This document shows positions 1-10,390 of a DNA stretch of 11,017 bases, piece by piece. The notes beneath the pieces are model-generated. The model did no database searches and had not been told where the DNA came from. It saw nothing but the letters and a program-made list of their open reading frames with translations. The number at the start of each line of letters is the position of its first letter. Positions within the stretch are counted from its first letter, which is position 1. Position numbers and translations under genes: made by a program. Source of the DNA: an uncultured Bacteroidia bacterium (GTDB lineage: Bacteria; Bacteroidota; Bacteroidia; Bacteroidales; UBA932); the NCBI GenBank assembly GCA_902796455.1, contig CADBPH010000300.1:1-11017 (forward strand). The letters run 5' to 3'.

Positions 1-623
1 CTGTCGCCGCCACCCTCGCCGAAATCGTCTCCCACATACAACATTTCATCCACGGTGTACCCGTTCTCCCGGCCGTAACGCACCATGGCGTCATACTTAT
101 TGTACTGGGCCGGCGTGAAATCGAAAGAAGACGACCCGCCGACGAATACGGCGAAATCCTTGAAAATCTCCAGTACCTCCGGATACAGCACATGGCGCTT
201 TTTCCGGTCCGGATCGAAAGCGATCTTGTCCTCAATCCGGGCCTTCGTCCCGAGCAGGGGGAACGTGACCATCCCGCTTTCGTGGAACTCCAGCGGCTCT
301 CCCGCGTAGGTCGTATATCCGTATTTTTCCCGCAGATACGTCGTCTCCCTTAGGAAGAAGTCCCTGTCCGGCAGCACTTTGTCATCGCGGACAATGGTAA
401 ACTCGCCGTCAATCATCCGGCTTTCCTGCATCCCATAATTGGCCAGGATATCAATGGGATACTGGCCCATTTGGTTGTATACCCGGGGGGCGTTCCCCGC
501 AGCAACCATGATGAGCTTGTATTTGCGCCCCAAGGCATCCAGCAGGGCACGGTGACCGTCAGATAGCGGACTCCGGTGTTGGGTGAGGGTTCCGTCCAGG
601 TCAAGTCCAATCAGCCGTTTCAT
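1..623 (-). CDS. HAD-superfamily hydrolase, phosphomannomutase-like (IIB type), 3' end cut by window
   Basis: 207 codons are visible from the ATG at 623; the frame runs off the left edge without a stop. The protein opens with HAD motif I, DLDGT at residues 8-12, with D8 and D10 as the expected nucleophile and acid/base. A FVGGSSSFD stretch (160-168), K176 in a NKYDA context and GDD...GGGD (198-207) line up with the sugar-binding, motif III and motif IV parts of eukaryotic-type phosphomannomutases and related Cof/HAD-IIB phosphatases. At the motif II position the protein reads VAAGN (40-44), so the usual Ser/Thr is not there. It is predicted cytoplasmic and Mg-dependent, acting on a phosphorylated sugar or polyol; phosphatase or mutase cannot be decided here. 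Its ATG overlaps the stop of the glycerol-1-phosphate dehydrogenase gene (ATGA) and has a good Shine-Dalgarno sequence, so the two are probably co-translated and may act on related metabolites. Complete relatives are about 250 residues, so some 40-50 residues are missing. Family is clear; substrate is not. Confidence 0.85.
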   Translation of the reverse strand, partial: MKRLIGLDLDGTLTQHRSPLSDGHRALLDALGRKYKLIMVAAGNAPRVYNQMGQYPIDILANYGMQESRMIDGEFTIVRDDKVLPDRDFFLRETTYLREKYGYTTYAGEPLEFHESGMVTFPLLGTKARIEDKIAFDPDRKKRHVLYPEVLEIFKDFAVFVGGSSSFDFTPAQYNKYDAMVRYGRENGYTVDEMLYVGDDFGEGGGD

Positions 624-1927
624 AAAACAATCTCCTCGTAAAAGCCCCCGCGCTTGGCCAGATCCAGCAAATTATACCGGAACCGCATCAACTGGACAAT
701 CGGGAACACGGAGTGGACCCACTCGTCGGAAACGCCGATCATTTCGGGTTCATACGGGGCGCCGACCGTGCGGAAACAAGCCTTCATCTTCTCGTATGGC
801 CAAACTTGCGCCTGCAGTTTCGCCTTCAGGGCAGGCCAGTCTTTCTTCAGCGCGAGCAACTCCTTCCGGACCTGGTCCGGCGTGGAATACTTCTTCGTGA
901 TGTTGTCATAACCCAGCCGCGGGGCAGGGAAGTCCTTGAATACGGCCAGTGCCCGCTGCTGTTCTTCTTCCAGGCTCGGCCAGGCCTTCACGCAGGCCTC
1001 CACATCGATTCCTTCCACATCCACGGCGAAGAATTTTTCAAAGACCCGGCACATGGTCAGCGTCCCGATAGCGACCTGGAATCCATGGGAAACGAACTTT
1101 CCGTGATACCGGTGATGGGTCATGTCCAGGATATGGCTGAACAGGTGGTCGCAGCAGGAGGCCGGGCGGCTGGAGCGGGCTGCCTGCATGGCAAAACCGC
1201 TGAGAATCAGCCCTTCGAACAAAGCCCCGATGGCCTCGGGTTTCCCTGCGGCTACGCCTTCCGGGTCGGAAAGCAACTCGTCCAGGTCATCCTGGAGCAC
1301 ATGCCATGCCTGCGGAATGATCGGCTCGGATTCCACCAGGTCGGCGATGATCCATTCCCCTCCCGCCGGCACCTTGGCGGCCAGGTCCGCATAGCCGGCG
1401 GCCGTCATCTCCTTCGGGGCGTCGGCCAGCACATTCACGTCGGCCAGCACGGCCACCGGAGCCGGGCATTCAAAAGTCTGCTTGGAATTGTCTTTGGTAA
1501 TCGAGGCGCCGAAAGAGGTGTACCCGTCCACGGAAGCGGCCGTCGGAATGGTCAGATAGCTCTGTCCATGGTGGTGCGAGCACAACTTGCAGAGGTCGTT
1601 GATGGTTCCTGATCCGACAGAAACGGCAATGGCGCCGGTTTTGTCCAATTCTTTGTCTAACAGTTCAATATGGTCCCAGTCCGCGTGGAATTCCTCTTCC
1701 TCGAACAAGAAGGTCTTTGTCGGGATTCCTGCTGCGAGAAAATGCCCGTAAACCTTCTCCCCGGCCACTTTCCAGGTATGGATGTCGGCGACAATCAGCG
1801 CCTGTGCATCGTGGAAAAACTCCCGGAACATGCCGGGGGCCTTGGCGAGATTATCCCGTCCGATTTCAAATGCCTTCGTATCCGTGGCTACGGCGAGGGC
1901 CATCGCGATTCTTTCTTCACTGTTCAT
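620..1927 (-). CDS. araM: sn-glycerol-1-phosphate dehydrogenase (AraM/EgsA family)
   Basis: 435 residues, cytoplasmic, no signal peptide. Family members are metal-dependent, NAD(P)(H)-using enzymes that interconvert dihydroxyacetone phosphate and sn-glycerol-1-phosphate, the opposite enantiomer to the usual bacterial glycerol-3-phosphate. Visible motifs: the nucleotide-binding VGSGTIND (104-111), TAASVDGYTS (129-138, family form TAPSMDGYTS), AGYADL around D181, SRPAS...DHLFSH (253-265) and HG at 281-282. D181, H261 (or H265) and H281 are the expected metal ligands. Two familiar positions differ: AGYAD where relatives usually have AGxGD, and CCDH where they have GSEH or GAEH. It is longer than B. 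subtilis AraM (about 394 residues) and archaeal G1P dehydrogenases (about 340). It lies 56 bp after the phosphodiesterase gene and overlaps the HAD gene by 4 bp (ATGA). No prenylglyceryl-phosphate synthase (PcrB/GGGPS), the best-known user of this product, lies in the window. Family assignment is strong; physiological direction is unknown. Confidence 0.88.
   Translation of the reverse strand: MNSEERIAMALAVATDTKAFEIGRDNLAKAPGMFREFFHDAQALIVADIHTWKVAGEKVYGHFLAAGIPTKTFLFEEEEFHADWDHIELLDKELDKTGAIAVSVGSGTINDLCKLCSHHHGQSYLTIPTAASVDGYTSFGASITKDNSKQTFECPAPVAVLADVNVLADAPKEMTAAGYADLAAKVPAGGEWIIADLVESEPIIPQAWHVLQDDLDELLSDPEGVAAGKPEAIGALFEGLILSGFAMQAARSSRPASCCDHLFSHILDMTHHRYHGKFVSHGFQVAIGTLTMCRVFEKFFAVDVEGIDVEACVKAWPSLEEEQQRALAVFKDFPAPRLGYDNITKKYSTPDQVRKELLALKKDWPALKAKLQAQVWPYEKMKACFRTVGAPYEPEMIGVSDEWVHSVFPIVQLMRFRYNLLDLAKRGGFYEEIVL
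631..637 (-). promoter_or_regulatory. Shine-Dalgarno sequence for the HAD hydrolase gene
   Basis: GAGGAGA on the minus strand, 7 nt before the ATG at 623 and inside the 3' end of the dehydrogenase gene. It supports the chosen start and re-initiation at the ATGA overlap. It stands out because the starts of the GH78, GH97, dehydrogenase and S9 peptidase genes have no such motif. Confidence 0.6.
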
Positions 1928-1934
1928 GTTTTCT

Positions 1935-1961
1935 GAAAAATATTGAAAGGTAAACTACAAA
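1935..1961 (-). promoter_or_regulatory. Weak Bacteroidota-type promoter candidate before araM
   Basis: On the minus strand the 56-bp gap holds TTTG (1958-1961) and, 15 nt further, TATTTTTC (1935-1942), resembling the Bacteroides -33 TTTG and -7 TAnnTTTG boxes. The spacing is shorter than the usual 17-23 nt, and the start of transcription would fall almost at the ATG. The gap is simply AT-rich, so chance is a fair explanation; read-through from the upstream gene is equally possible. Confidence 0.2.
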
Positions 1962-1983
1962 TAATTCCTGATATGCGGACTTC

Positions 1984-2769
1984 TCATGGATTTCCGGCGG
2001 TAAGCTTTTTGAAAAAAGCCGCGCACCGGGCGGGATGGTCCGTGTTGATGACATCGGCCCCGAGCTGGTATAAAGTCTGGTAAACAAGGTCACCCCGAGG
2101 CGTATTCCAGAACCGGATCGGTTTACCGGCCTCATGTGCTTGCTGGATGGCCGCAACAACGGCATCCCGCTCGGAATCAGTTATTTCTCCCTTCCCGTCC
2201 CAGGAAGGCGCAAACTGCCGGAAATTGGCGCTGACCACGGCGATCCGTTTCAGTTGGGCGGGCGTATAATTCAGTTTCCCGTCTTTGGAGAAACGCGCAA
2301 TAAACCATACCCAGGACGGGTAGTCATCGTACACCAGCGAAGCCGGCATTTCGCCGCCGATGAGGAGTTGGACTCCGTTGTCGCCGGTGAAAACATCCGG
2401 ATACTCCCGGGCAAGTGCCAGCACGCCGGGGAGCGCCTGGGGCTCCTTCAAGTCGATGACAAGCTGGAGGCGCTGGTCGCTGTCTTCCCACATCTTGCCG
2501 CCATGGGAGCGGAATAGCAGGGCAACGGGCTCGAAATACAAGTCCCGCAGATTCCGCTCCGGTCTGATATCCTTGCGGTTATGGGCGACCAGAATCAAAT
2601 CGTCCTGCAGGTAAACATCGGCCTCAATGGACGCACAATGTTGGAAATAGGCTTCCCAGAAAGGAGCGATATGGTCGTAATCGTTGTGGGAATGAATGGC
2701 GTAAGGCCGCTGGGCGGATGCCCCGGCGGCCGTAGTCAATGCAACGAGAAACGCAAGATACTTTTTCAT
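1984..2769 (-). CDS. Secreted GDPD/PI-PLC-superfamily phosphodiesterase (HSHNDY type, AIM6-like)
   Basis: 261 residues. An N-terminal signal peptide (MKKYLAFLVALTTAAGASA) ends in an ASA site before Q20, so the product is exported to the periplasm or beyond. The mature protein starts with the HSHNDY motif (26-31), then EADVYL with E49 and D51, VAHN with H63, LVIDLK (103-108) and a C-terminal WNTP...INTDHP block (221-236). This order (His, E-x-D, His) is that of the glycerophosphodiester phosphodiesterase TIM barrel. The opening is not the classic HRG...PENT of GlpQ/UgpQ but the HSHNDY form of the poorly characterised subgroup that includes fungal Altered Inheritance of Mitochondria 6. A metal-dependent phosphodiesterase on a glycerophosphodiester- or inositol-phosphate-like substrate is inferred; the substrate is unknown. 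The start is 5 bp after the GH97 stop, so it is almost certainly co-transcribed with the glycosidases. No clear Shine-Dalgarno sequence precedes it. Confidence 0.82.
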   Translation of the reverse strand: MKKYLAFLVALTTAAGASAQRPYAIHSHNDYDHIAPFWEAYFQHCASIEADVYLQDDLILVAHNRKDIRPERNLRDLYFEPVALLFRSHGGKMWEDSDQRLQLVIDLKEPQALPGVLALAREYPDVFTGDNGVQLLIGGEMPASLVYDDYPSWVWFIARFSKDGKLNYTPAQLKRIAVVSANFRQFAPSWDGKGEITDSERDAVVAAIQQAHEAGKPIRFWNTPRGDLVYQTLYQLGADVINTDHPARCAAFFKKLTAGNP

Positions 2770-2774
2770 CCCGA

Positions 2775-5039
<2,265 letters not shown>

Positions 5040-7619
5040 CTATTTTTCAATATGATAAGTGCCACTTGCGTATTCCTTCACTTCCGTTTCTCCGGGCAGC
5101 GTAACACTCGCCTTGGCGCCCTCGGGAACCGTGAAGTCCCAGATCCACTTGTCGCCCTCATACTTCCAGGCGCTCTTGATCAGACCGGCGGCGGATTGGT
5201 ATTCAGCTTCGAGATGGCCGAGCCGCTTGTCCGGGACGGGTTTCATGATGATATGCTTGAAGCCGGGCGCTGCCGGATCGGCGGCGATACCCGCGGCGGT
5301 TTCCCAAATCCATTCGCAGACGCAGCCATACGCATAATGGTTGAAGCTGTTCATGCCCTTGGGACCCATTCCGTTCTCGATCGTGTAACTGTTCCAGCGC
5401 TCCCAGATCGTGGTGGCGCCATTGTCGACCGAATACAGCCAGCTCGGATTCTTCCTTTGGAAAAGGAGCTCGTAGGCAATATCCTGCATGCCGTTTTCCG
5501 TCAGGGTGGCCATCAGGATGGACGTGCCGAGGAAGCCGGTCTGCAGGCAGTTGCCGTGTGCGGTGAAATTCTCGCGCAGGCGGGCCAGCATGTTCGCCTT
5601 GGCTTCCCCTTCGACCAGACCGTTCTTCAGGGCGAACAGCGCAGGAGTCTGCATGGTATTGAGAACCGGGGTCTTGAAAGAACCGTCTTTGTTGAGGAAG
5701 GTGGCTTTCAGATAATCCTTTGCCGCTTCCGCCATGGCTTTGTACGGCGCGGTATCTTTGCCGATAGCGGCAGCCATGTCGCACATCATCCCGGCATCCA
5801 TGGCCCAGTAGCTGGCGCCCAGATAGCTCCAATAATCAGTGACTTCCGGAATGCGGACCCGCTTGCCGGACGCATCCGTCGTATACATATTGTGGCTTTC
5901 AAGCGCCTCATAACTCAGCCAGTCTGCCCACTGATAATCCCTATTTTCGGCGCTCAGGGCCTGATGGTTGTACTTCGTCTCATTGACATGGTTCATGAAG
6001 CGGTTCATGGCATCCCAGTTCTCCTGGACGATTTCCTTGTCGCCAAACTGCTTCCAGACCGTCCAGGGGACGATGATCCCGGCATCTGCCCAACCCAGAC
6101 GCATCATCTCGCCTCCGTATTGGGCCAGCGGAGCGACACCCGGGAATCCTCCCAGCTCGGACTGTGTGTCCCGCATGTCGCGCATCCATTTGTGGAAGAA
6201 TTTGTCCGTGTTGGCAAAGAAGGTACCGGTTTCAGTAAATACCTGGGTATCAGCTGTCCATCCCAGGCGCTCGTTGCGCTGCGGGCAGTCCGTCGGAACG
6301 GAAAGATAGTTGGAACGCTGTCCCCAGACTGTATTGGAGATGAGCTTGTTGATCAGGTCATTCCCCGTCGTGATCTTACCGGTCTCGAGATTCTCGGCAA
6401 TCGACGTGACCGGGATGGATTCAATCGAACGGATGACCACCTCATCTGTCGCGGTAATCGAAACCAGCCGGTAACCGAAGAAGGTGCACGTCGGCCGATA
6501 GGTGGCGAATCCCTTGGTATTTCCAAACGTATAATCGATGCGGATGTCATCGGGAATACGCAGGTTGAGGCGGTGGGCACTGCCTTCCGGCCCATCCATG
6601 CCGCGGCTCTTCGCGCCGTTTCCGTCATTCATGATTTCGGACGGGAGGCAGGTCAGGACCGTTCCTTCCGCTGCCTTGAAAACAAAGGAGGGGACCGCAG
6701 CGCAGTTCTGGCCGAAATCCACAACCAGGGTCTCTCCCGGAAGAACGTTCATTTCGGAGCCGGGGGCGAATTCCCGTGCGATGACCACCTTGCCGTATGC
6801 TTCATCCGAAGCGCCTTCAACGTCTTTCCAGACGTATGCCTTCACCGGCTTGAGCGCCAGGTCTTTCCGCAGATAGATCTCCGCGCCGTCGGAAGGCAGG
6901 ATCTCTCCGGAGAATTCCGTATTCACCTCCGGGGCGGAAAGCTTGTCTGCGCAAGCGTAACCGGGCACCTCGCGGGCGTCATAGGTTTCCCCGTCGAAGA
7001 TGGCGGCATGCTTTACCGGACCGGCGATGCCGGCCTTCCAATGCTCGGTATCCGTTCCATAGCATTGTTTCGAGCCATCGGCGAAGGTCAGCTCCACGAC
7101 ACCCCGGAACGCGCATTTCTTTCCAATCATCCCTTCGTGGCCGTCAGGCGTGACGATCTTGTCGCCCCACCAGCCGGGAGTCACCTGGACAGCCAGCATG
7201 TTCTCGGCACCCGAACCGGTCTTGAAACCGTCCGTAATGTCATAGGTGAACGAACGTTTTGTCTTGGCGTAATGGGTGAAACCGGGCTTGAGGATCTCTT
7301 CACCGACCGGTTTCCCGTTGACAAACAGCTGATAGACACCCAGCCCCGCGGTCATCCACTTTGCCGAGACAACCTTCTTGTCGTTCTTGAGCGTCGAGAC
7401 GAACCAACTCGCGCCGTCCGCCGCCCGCCGGTTCTTCCCATTGATCTTGCCGGTCACGACGGGAGCGTCGGCCACGGAAATCCAGGAGGAACCCTCCCAA
7501 GCTGCATTGTCCAGCGCCTCAGCGCGTTGTCCGATTTGTTCAACGGATGCAGACGTACATGCCGCTGCCAGCGCCAGAACCGCTGCAGTGGCTGCAAGGA
7601 AACATCTTTTGGTATTCAT
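5040..7619 (-). CDS. GH78 alpha-L-rhamnosidase, probable lipoprotein
   Basis: 859 residues, slightly short for GH78 (often 900-1100). The signal peptide ends LAAAC, with C21 as probable lipidation site; Ala at -3 makes the lipobox imperfect, and TSASVE after it lacks an acidic surface-export signal. The N-terminal beta-domain has the family's GVYQLFVNGKPVG (94-106) and PGWWGD (148-153). The (alpha/alpha)6 barrel carries DCPQRNERLGWTAD (444-457), in which D444, E450 (general acid) and D457 contact rhamnose in characterised enzymes. E740 in TTIWERW matches the general base of Streptomyces avermitilis SaRha78A. A C-terminal beta-sandwich follows (about 780-859). It releases terminal alpha-L-rhamnose from glycans or plant glycosides. 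It appears to be the first gene of the operon: a promoter candidate lies in the 73-bp gap upstream, and the GH97 gene follows after 3 bp. The start is chosen because it gives a full export signal. Confidence 0.93.
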   Translation of the reverse strand: MNTKRCFLAATAAVLALAAACTSASVEQIGQRAEALDNAAWEGSSWISVADAPVVTGKINGKNRRAADGASWFVSTLKNDKKVVSAKWMTAGLGVYQLFVNGKPVGEEILKPGFTHYAKTKRSFTYDITDGFKTGSGAENMLAVQVTPGWWGDKIVTPDGHEGMIGKKCAFRGVVELTFADGSKQCYGTDTEHWKAGIAGPVKHAAIFDGETYDAREVPGYACADKLSAPEVNTEFSGEILPSDGAEIYLRKDLALKPVKAYVWKDVEGASDEAYGKVVIAREFAPGSEMNVLPGETLVVDFGQNCAAVPSFVFKAAEGTVLTCLPSEIMNDGNGAKSRGMDGPEGSAHRLNLRIPDDIRIDYTFGNTKGFATYRPTCTFFGYRLVSITATDEVVIRSIESIPVTSIAENLETGKITTGNDLINKLISNTVWGQRSNYLSVPTDCPQRNERLGWTADTQVFTETGTFFANTDKFFHKWMRDMRDTQSELGGFPGVAPLAQYGGEMMRLGWADAGIIVPWTVWKQFGDKEIVQENWDAMNRFMNHVNETKYNHQALSAENRDYQWADWLSYEALESHNMYTTDASGKRVRIPEVTDYWSYLGASYWAMDAGMMCDMAAAIGKDTAPYKAMAEAAKDYLKATFLNKDGSFKTPVLNTMQTPALFALKNGLVEGEAKANMLARLRENFTAHGNCLQTGFLGTSILMATLTENGMQDIAYELLFQRKNPSWLYSVDNGATTIWERWNSYTIENGMGPKGMNSFNHYAYGCVCEWIWETAAGIAADPAAPGFKHIIMKPVPDKRLGHLEAEYQSAAGLIKSAWKYEGDKWIWDFTVPEGAKASVTLPGETEVKEYASGTYHIEK

Positions 7620-7655
7620 TTCAGTGTGTTTTAGTAATTATCTGTTTTCAAGCTA

Positions 7656-7689
7656 CCAATTTACGAAAAAATACAGAAAAAGACAAAAA
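7656..7689 (-). promoter_or_regulatory. Bacteroidota-type promoter candidate for the glycosidase operon
   Basis: On the minus strand TTTTTG (7684-7689) is followed after 20 nt by TAAATTGG (7656-7663), one mismatch from the Bacteroides -7 consensus TAnnTTTG and within the usual 17-23 nt spacing. Transcription would begin around 7645-7650, leaving a leader of roughly 30 nt before the ATG at 7619. This is the largest non-coding gap of the window (7620-7692), AT-rich in an otherwise GC-rich region. I see no hairpin with a T-run that would terminate the upstream dtd transcript. Confidence 0.45.
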
Positions 7690-7692
7690 CCG

Positions 7693-8145
7693 CTATTCCC
7701 GGTTCCGGGAATCGATGCAGATTGTCACCGGCCCGTCATTGAGCAGGTCCACTTTCATGTCCGCCCCGAACCTGCCGGTCTGCACCGGCCGGCCGATTGC
7801 CTCGCCGAGCCGCTGGCAAAATGCCTCATACAAGGGAATTGCCTGCTCCGGCCGCGCAGCCGCGATGTAGGAGGGCCGGTTGCCCTTCTTGGTGGCAGCC
7901 ATGAGTGTGAACTGGCTGACTACCAGTGCTTCTCCTCCAATGTCCAGGATGCTTCGGTTCATGACGCCGGCCTCGTCCGGGAAGATGCGCAGGCCCGCGA
8001 TTTTCCCTACCAGCCAGGTGATGTCGGAGGGATCATCTTCCACTCCGACCCCGAGCAAGATCATCAGTCCGGTCCCGATGCGGGCGATGTTTTCCCCTGC
8101 GACGGTCACACCGGCGGAACTGACACGTTGAATGACCACTCTCAT
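7693..8145 (-). CDS. dtd: D-aminoacyl-tRNA deacylase
   Basis: 150 residues, the standard length. DTD removes D-amino acids (and glycine mischarged on tRNA-Ala) from tRNA; it is a cytoplasmic housekeeping proofreading enzyme that acts as a homodimer. Seen here: the N-terminal [18 protein letters not shown] (77-81) with the conserved Thr at 80, KKGNRPSY (86-93), GADM (127-130) and NDGPVT (136-141) with the Gly-cisPro pair that reads chirality. The frame is open to an ATG at 8208, but the start at 8145 is preferred: it gives the exact family N-terminus, follows an AAGGAA ribosome site and leaves only 4 bp after the peptidase stop. It is probably the last gene of the regulator-peptidase-dtd transcript. 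There is no obvious functional tie to a secreted peptidase. Confidence 0.95.
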   Translation of the reverse strand: MRVVIQRVSSAGVTVAGENIARIGTGLMILLGVGVEDDPSDITWLVGKIAGLRIFPDEAGVMNRSILDIGGEALVVSQFTLMAATKKGNRPSYIAAARPEQAIPLYEAFCQRLGEAIGRPVQTGRFGADMKVDLLNDGPVTICIDSRNRE

Positions 8146-8149
8146 AGGC

Positions 8150-10390
8150 TTATTCCTTGCACCAGCGGTCCAACCAGTCGAAATAGCTCCGGTGCCAGAA
8201 GAGGGCATTCTGGGGCTGCAGGATCCAGTGATTCTCTTCGGGGAACACGATCAGTTTCGAAGGGACACCCATCATCTGTGCGGCATTGAATGCCGCCATG
8301 CCCTGGTCATACGGGATCCGGAAATCTTTTCCTCCATGGATGCACAAAATCGGTGTATGCCAATTCTTTACGCCGAAATCCGGGGAATTCCCGTAGTGCC
8401 GCATGGCCTTCGGATTCGTGCTCCAGGGAGATCCGCCCTGCCGCATGCCGCCGAATGTCACGCCGTCGCCTGCAGGCCCCTGCTTCCCAGGCGTATAGGC
8501 ATATTCCTCCAATCCGCCGTTGTCCCAGTTCGGGAACCACATCTCTTCGGTCTCATAATACATGTATTTCTCGTCGAAGATTCCGGCATGGGCGATGAAG
8601 CAGTCATAGGTATTCTCATGGATACCAGCCATGTAGTAGACAGAATAACCGCCGTAGCTCGCCCCGCAGGCTGCCAGTTTGCCCACATAGGGTTCCTGCC
8701 GGATCATCCGGGCCGCGCTCAGGTAATCCTGCATGTTCAGGCCGATATAATCTCCCGAAATCTGCTCGGTCCATTCGGGGCCGAAAGCCGTCGTTCCGCG
8801 CCGGTTGGGCAGGACGACGACATATCCCTGGGCTGCCATCAGCCGGTAATTCCACCGGTACGACCATCCCTGGCTCAACGTGCCCTGCGGGCCACCCAGG
8901 AAGATTTCGATGGCCGGATACTTCTTGGCCGGGTCGAACTGGGGCGGGAAGAGCACCCAGGTCAGCATGTCTTTGCCGTCCACCGTCTTGACAAACCTTT
9001 TTTCGGTCTTGTGCGTGGCCAGCTGGCTCAGGATCGGGTCATTTTCGTGCGTGACGGCAGCAAGCCTGTCCGCTCCGGCCGCTCCGTTCCCCGGTTTGAT
9101 TGCAACCAATTCTGTCGGGAAATCCATGCTGCACCAGGTGGTCAGGAGCGTGCCGTCCGCCAGGACTGCGAACGGGGTTCCGAAGTCGTACCAGAGATCC
9201 TCGGCCGTGAGCCGTTCCGGTTCTCCGCCCTCGGCCCCAATCCGGTAGATGGCCTTCAATCCTTCTGTCAGCGCGCTGAAATACAGGTATTTCCCATCTT
9301 CGCTCCAGGTGGGGCTTTCGACGTTGTATCGGAATCCGGGTATGAGATTGCGTCCGGCCGAAACGGCGGGAATGGCGCTCTGCCCGTCAGCGGGTTGTGC
9401 AGCAGATTCTACATCGGCGACGAAAAGCCGCGTCTGGTCAGCCTCGTAACCGTCCCGCGCCATGCTGACCCAGGCGATGTGCTTCCCATCCGGGCTCCAT
9501 ACAGGATCCGTGTCGTATCCGCCGCCGGTGGCGATGGCCTTGGTTTCGCCTGTAAGTGGTTTATAGATAAAAATTTCTGCGTTTGTCGAAAATGCATATT
9601 CCTTGCCGGTGAGTTTCTTGCAACTGTAGGCAATCATTTGCCCGTCCGGGCTCCAGGAAAGCTGTTCCACGCCGCTGAATGGTTCCGCCGGAAGTTCAAA
9701 TTTTACATCCGGACCGCCCAGGATATCCAGCGCACGGTCCCGGGTGACGGGGCCGTTTTGGAGGGTGGCGACATAGGCATGGGGAATTTCGGTTACCCAG
9801 TGGTCCCAGTGCCGGTACATCAAGTCCTCAGTCACGTATGCCTGTGCCTTGTCCAGGGCAGGATCGCTGTCTTTGGGTGTCGTGACCTGTCCGGGAACGG
9901 TGCTGACGAAGATCAGCTGCGACTGGTCGGGCGAGAACAGGAATTCGGAAATGCCTTCCGGAACATCACTCAGGCAGGCCCGTTTGCCGAGCCGGTCTCC
10001 TTCCAGCGGAGCGGACCAAAGCTGCCCGCCCTGCAGGAAATAGATGGTTTTCCCATCCAGGGACCAGCGGGCATTGGAAATGCTTTTTCCGTCCCGGGTC
10101 AGCAGGCGCGGATTGCTTCCGTCGGCCTCGCACAGGTACAGGTTGCGGCAGCTGCGGTTTTCCGCGATGGAGGTGTAGCTGACCCCGTACAGGATTTGTT
10201 TCCCGTCGGGAGAAAGTTGTGGATCCCCGAGCCGTCCAAGGGAAAGGAGTACTTCCGGGGTCATCTTCCCGTTTTCAATCCGGATGTCGGAAGGCCCGAT
10301 GAATGCCGGGCCGGATGTGTCTTGTTTGTTACAACCCATGATGGTGAAAATGAGGGCAATGGATGCCAAAGTCAAATAATGGGGTTTCAT
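8150..10390 (-). CDS. S9-family serine peptidase (DPP5/acylaminoacyl-peptidase-like), lipoprotein
   Basis: 746 residues from the ATG at 10390. The signal peptide ends IMGC with C20 as lipidation site. A beta-propeller follows (about 45-460), with recurring SPDG-type strands: [12 protein letters not shown] (57-68), [36 protein letters not shown] and [12 protein letters not shown]. The alpha/beta-hydrolase domain (about 465-746) holds the triad S578 in GASYGG, D689 in GGKDFRIP and H721 in ENHW. Such enzymes release dipeptides or N-blocked residues from peptides; in Bacteroidota they serve peptide nutrition in the periplasm, as with Porphyromonas gingivalis DPP5. The Asp-His spacing (32) equals that of DPP5, but the Ser-Asp stretch is about 26 residues longer, with a Gly-rich segment near 624-653. 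The frame is open upstream to 10840, but that part only shadows the regulator gene; the start at 10390 gives a proper signal peptide and an ATGA overlap with the regulator stop. Exact specificity (DPP or acyl-peptidase) is unresolved. Confidence 0.92.
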   Translation of the reverse strand: MKPHYLTLASIALIFTIMGCNKQDTSGPAFIGPSDIRIENGKMTPEVLLSLGRLGDPQLSPDGKQILYGVSYTSIAENRSCRNLYLCEADGSNPRLLTRDGKSISNARWSLDGKTIYFLQGGQLWSAPLEGDRLGKRACLSDVPEGISEFLFSPDQSQLIFVSTVPGQVTTPKDSDPALDKAQAYVTEDLMYRHWDHWVTEIPHAYVATLQNGPVTRDRALDILGGPDVKFELPAEPFSGVEQLSWSPDGQMIAYSCKKLTGKEYAFSTNAEIFIYKPLTGETKAIATGGGYDTDPVWSPDGKHIAWVSMARDGYEADQTRLFVADVESAAQPADGQSAIPAVSAGRNLIPGFRYNVESPTWSEDGKYLYFSALTEGLKAIYRIGAEGGEPERLTAEDLWYDFGTPFAVLADGTLLTTWCSMDFPTELVAIKPGNGAAGADRLAAVTHENDPILSQLATHKTEKRFVKTVDGKDMLTWVLFPPQFDPAKKYPAIEIFLGGPQGTLSQGWSYRWNYRLMAAQGYVVVLPNRRGTTAFGPEWTEQISGDYIGLNMQDYLSAARMIRQEPYVGKLAACGASYGGYSVYYMAGIHENTYDCFIAHAGIFDEKYMYYETEEMWFPNWDNGGLEEYAYTPGKQGPAGDGVTFGGMRQGGSPWSTNPKAMRHYGNSPDFGVKNWHTPILCIHGGKDFRIPYDQGMAAFNAAQMMGVPSKLIVFPEENHWILQPQNALFWHRSYFDWLDRWCKE
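8153..8158 (-). promoter_or_regulatory. Shine-Dalgarno-like site for dtd
   Basis: AAGGAA on the minus strand, 7 nt before the ATG at 8145 and directly before the stop of the S9 peptidase gene. It decides the dtd start and suggests coupling to translation of the peptidase. Confidence 0.5.

Noticed and set aside
713..1612. A 299-codon plus-strand frame opposite the dehydrogenase gene
   Set aside because: Also in antisense codon register, without domain content; the minus strand carries full AraM-family motifs.
1928..1983. A terminator between the phosphodiesterase gene and araM
   Set aside because: No inverted repeat followed by a T-run is visible in the gap.
8146..8208. A 21-residue upstream extension of dtd
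   Set aside because: It would overlap the end of the peptidase gene, while the start at 8145 matches the conserved DTD N-terminus and has a ribosome site.
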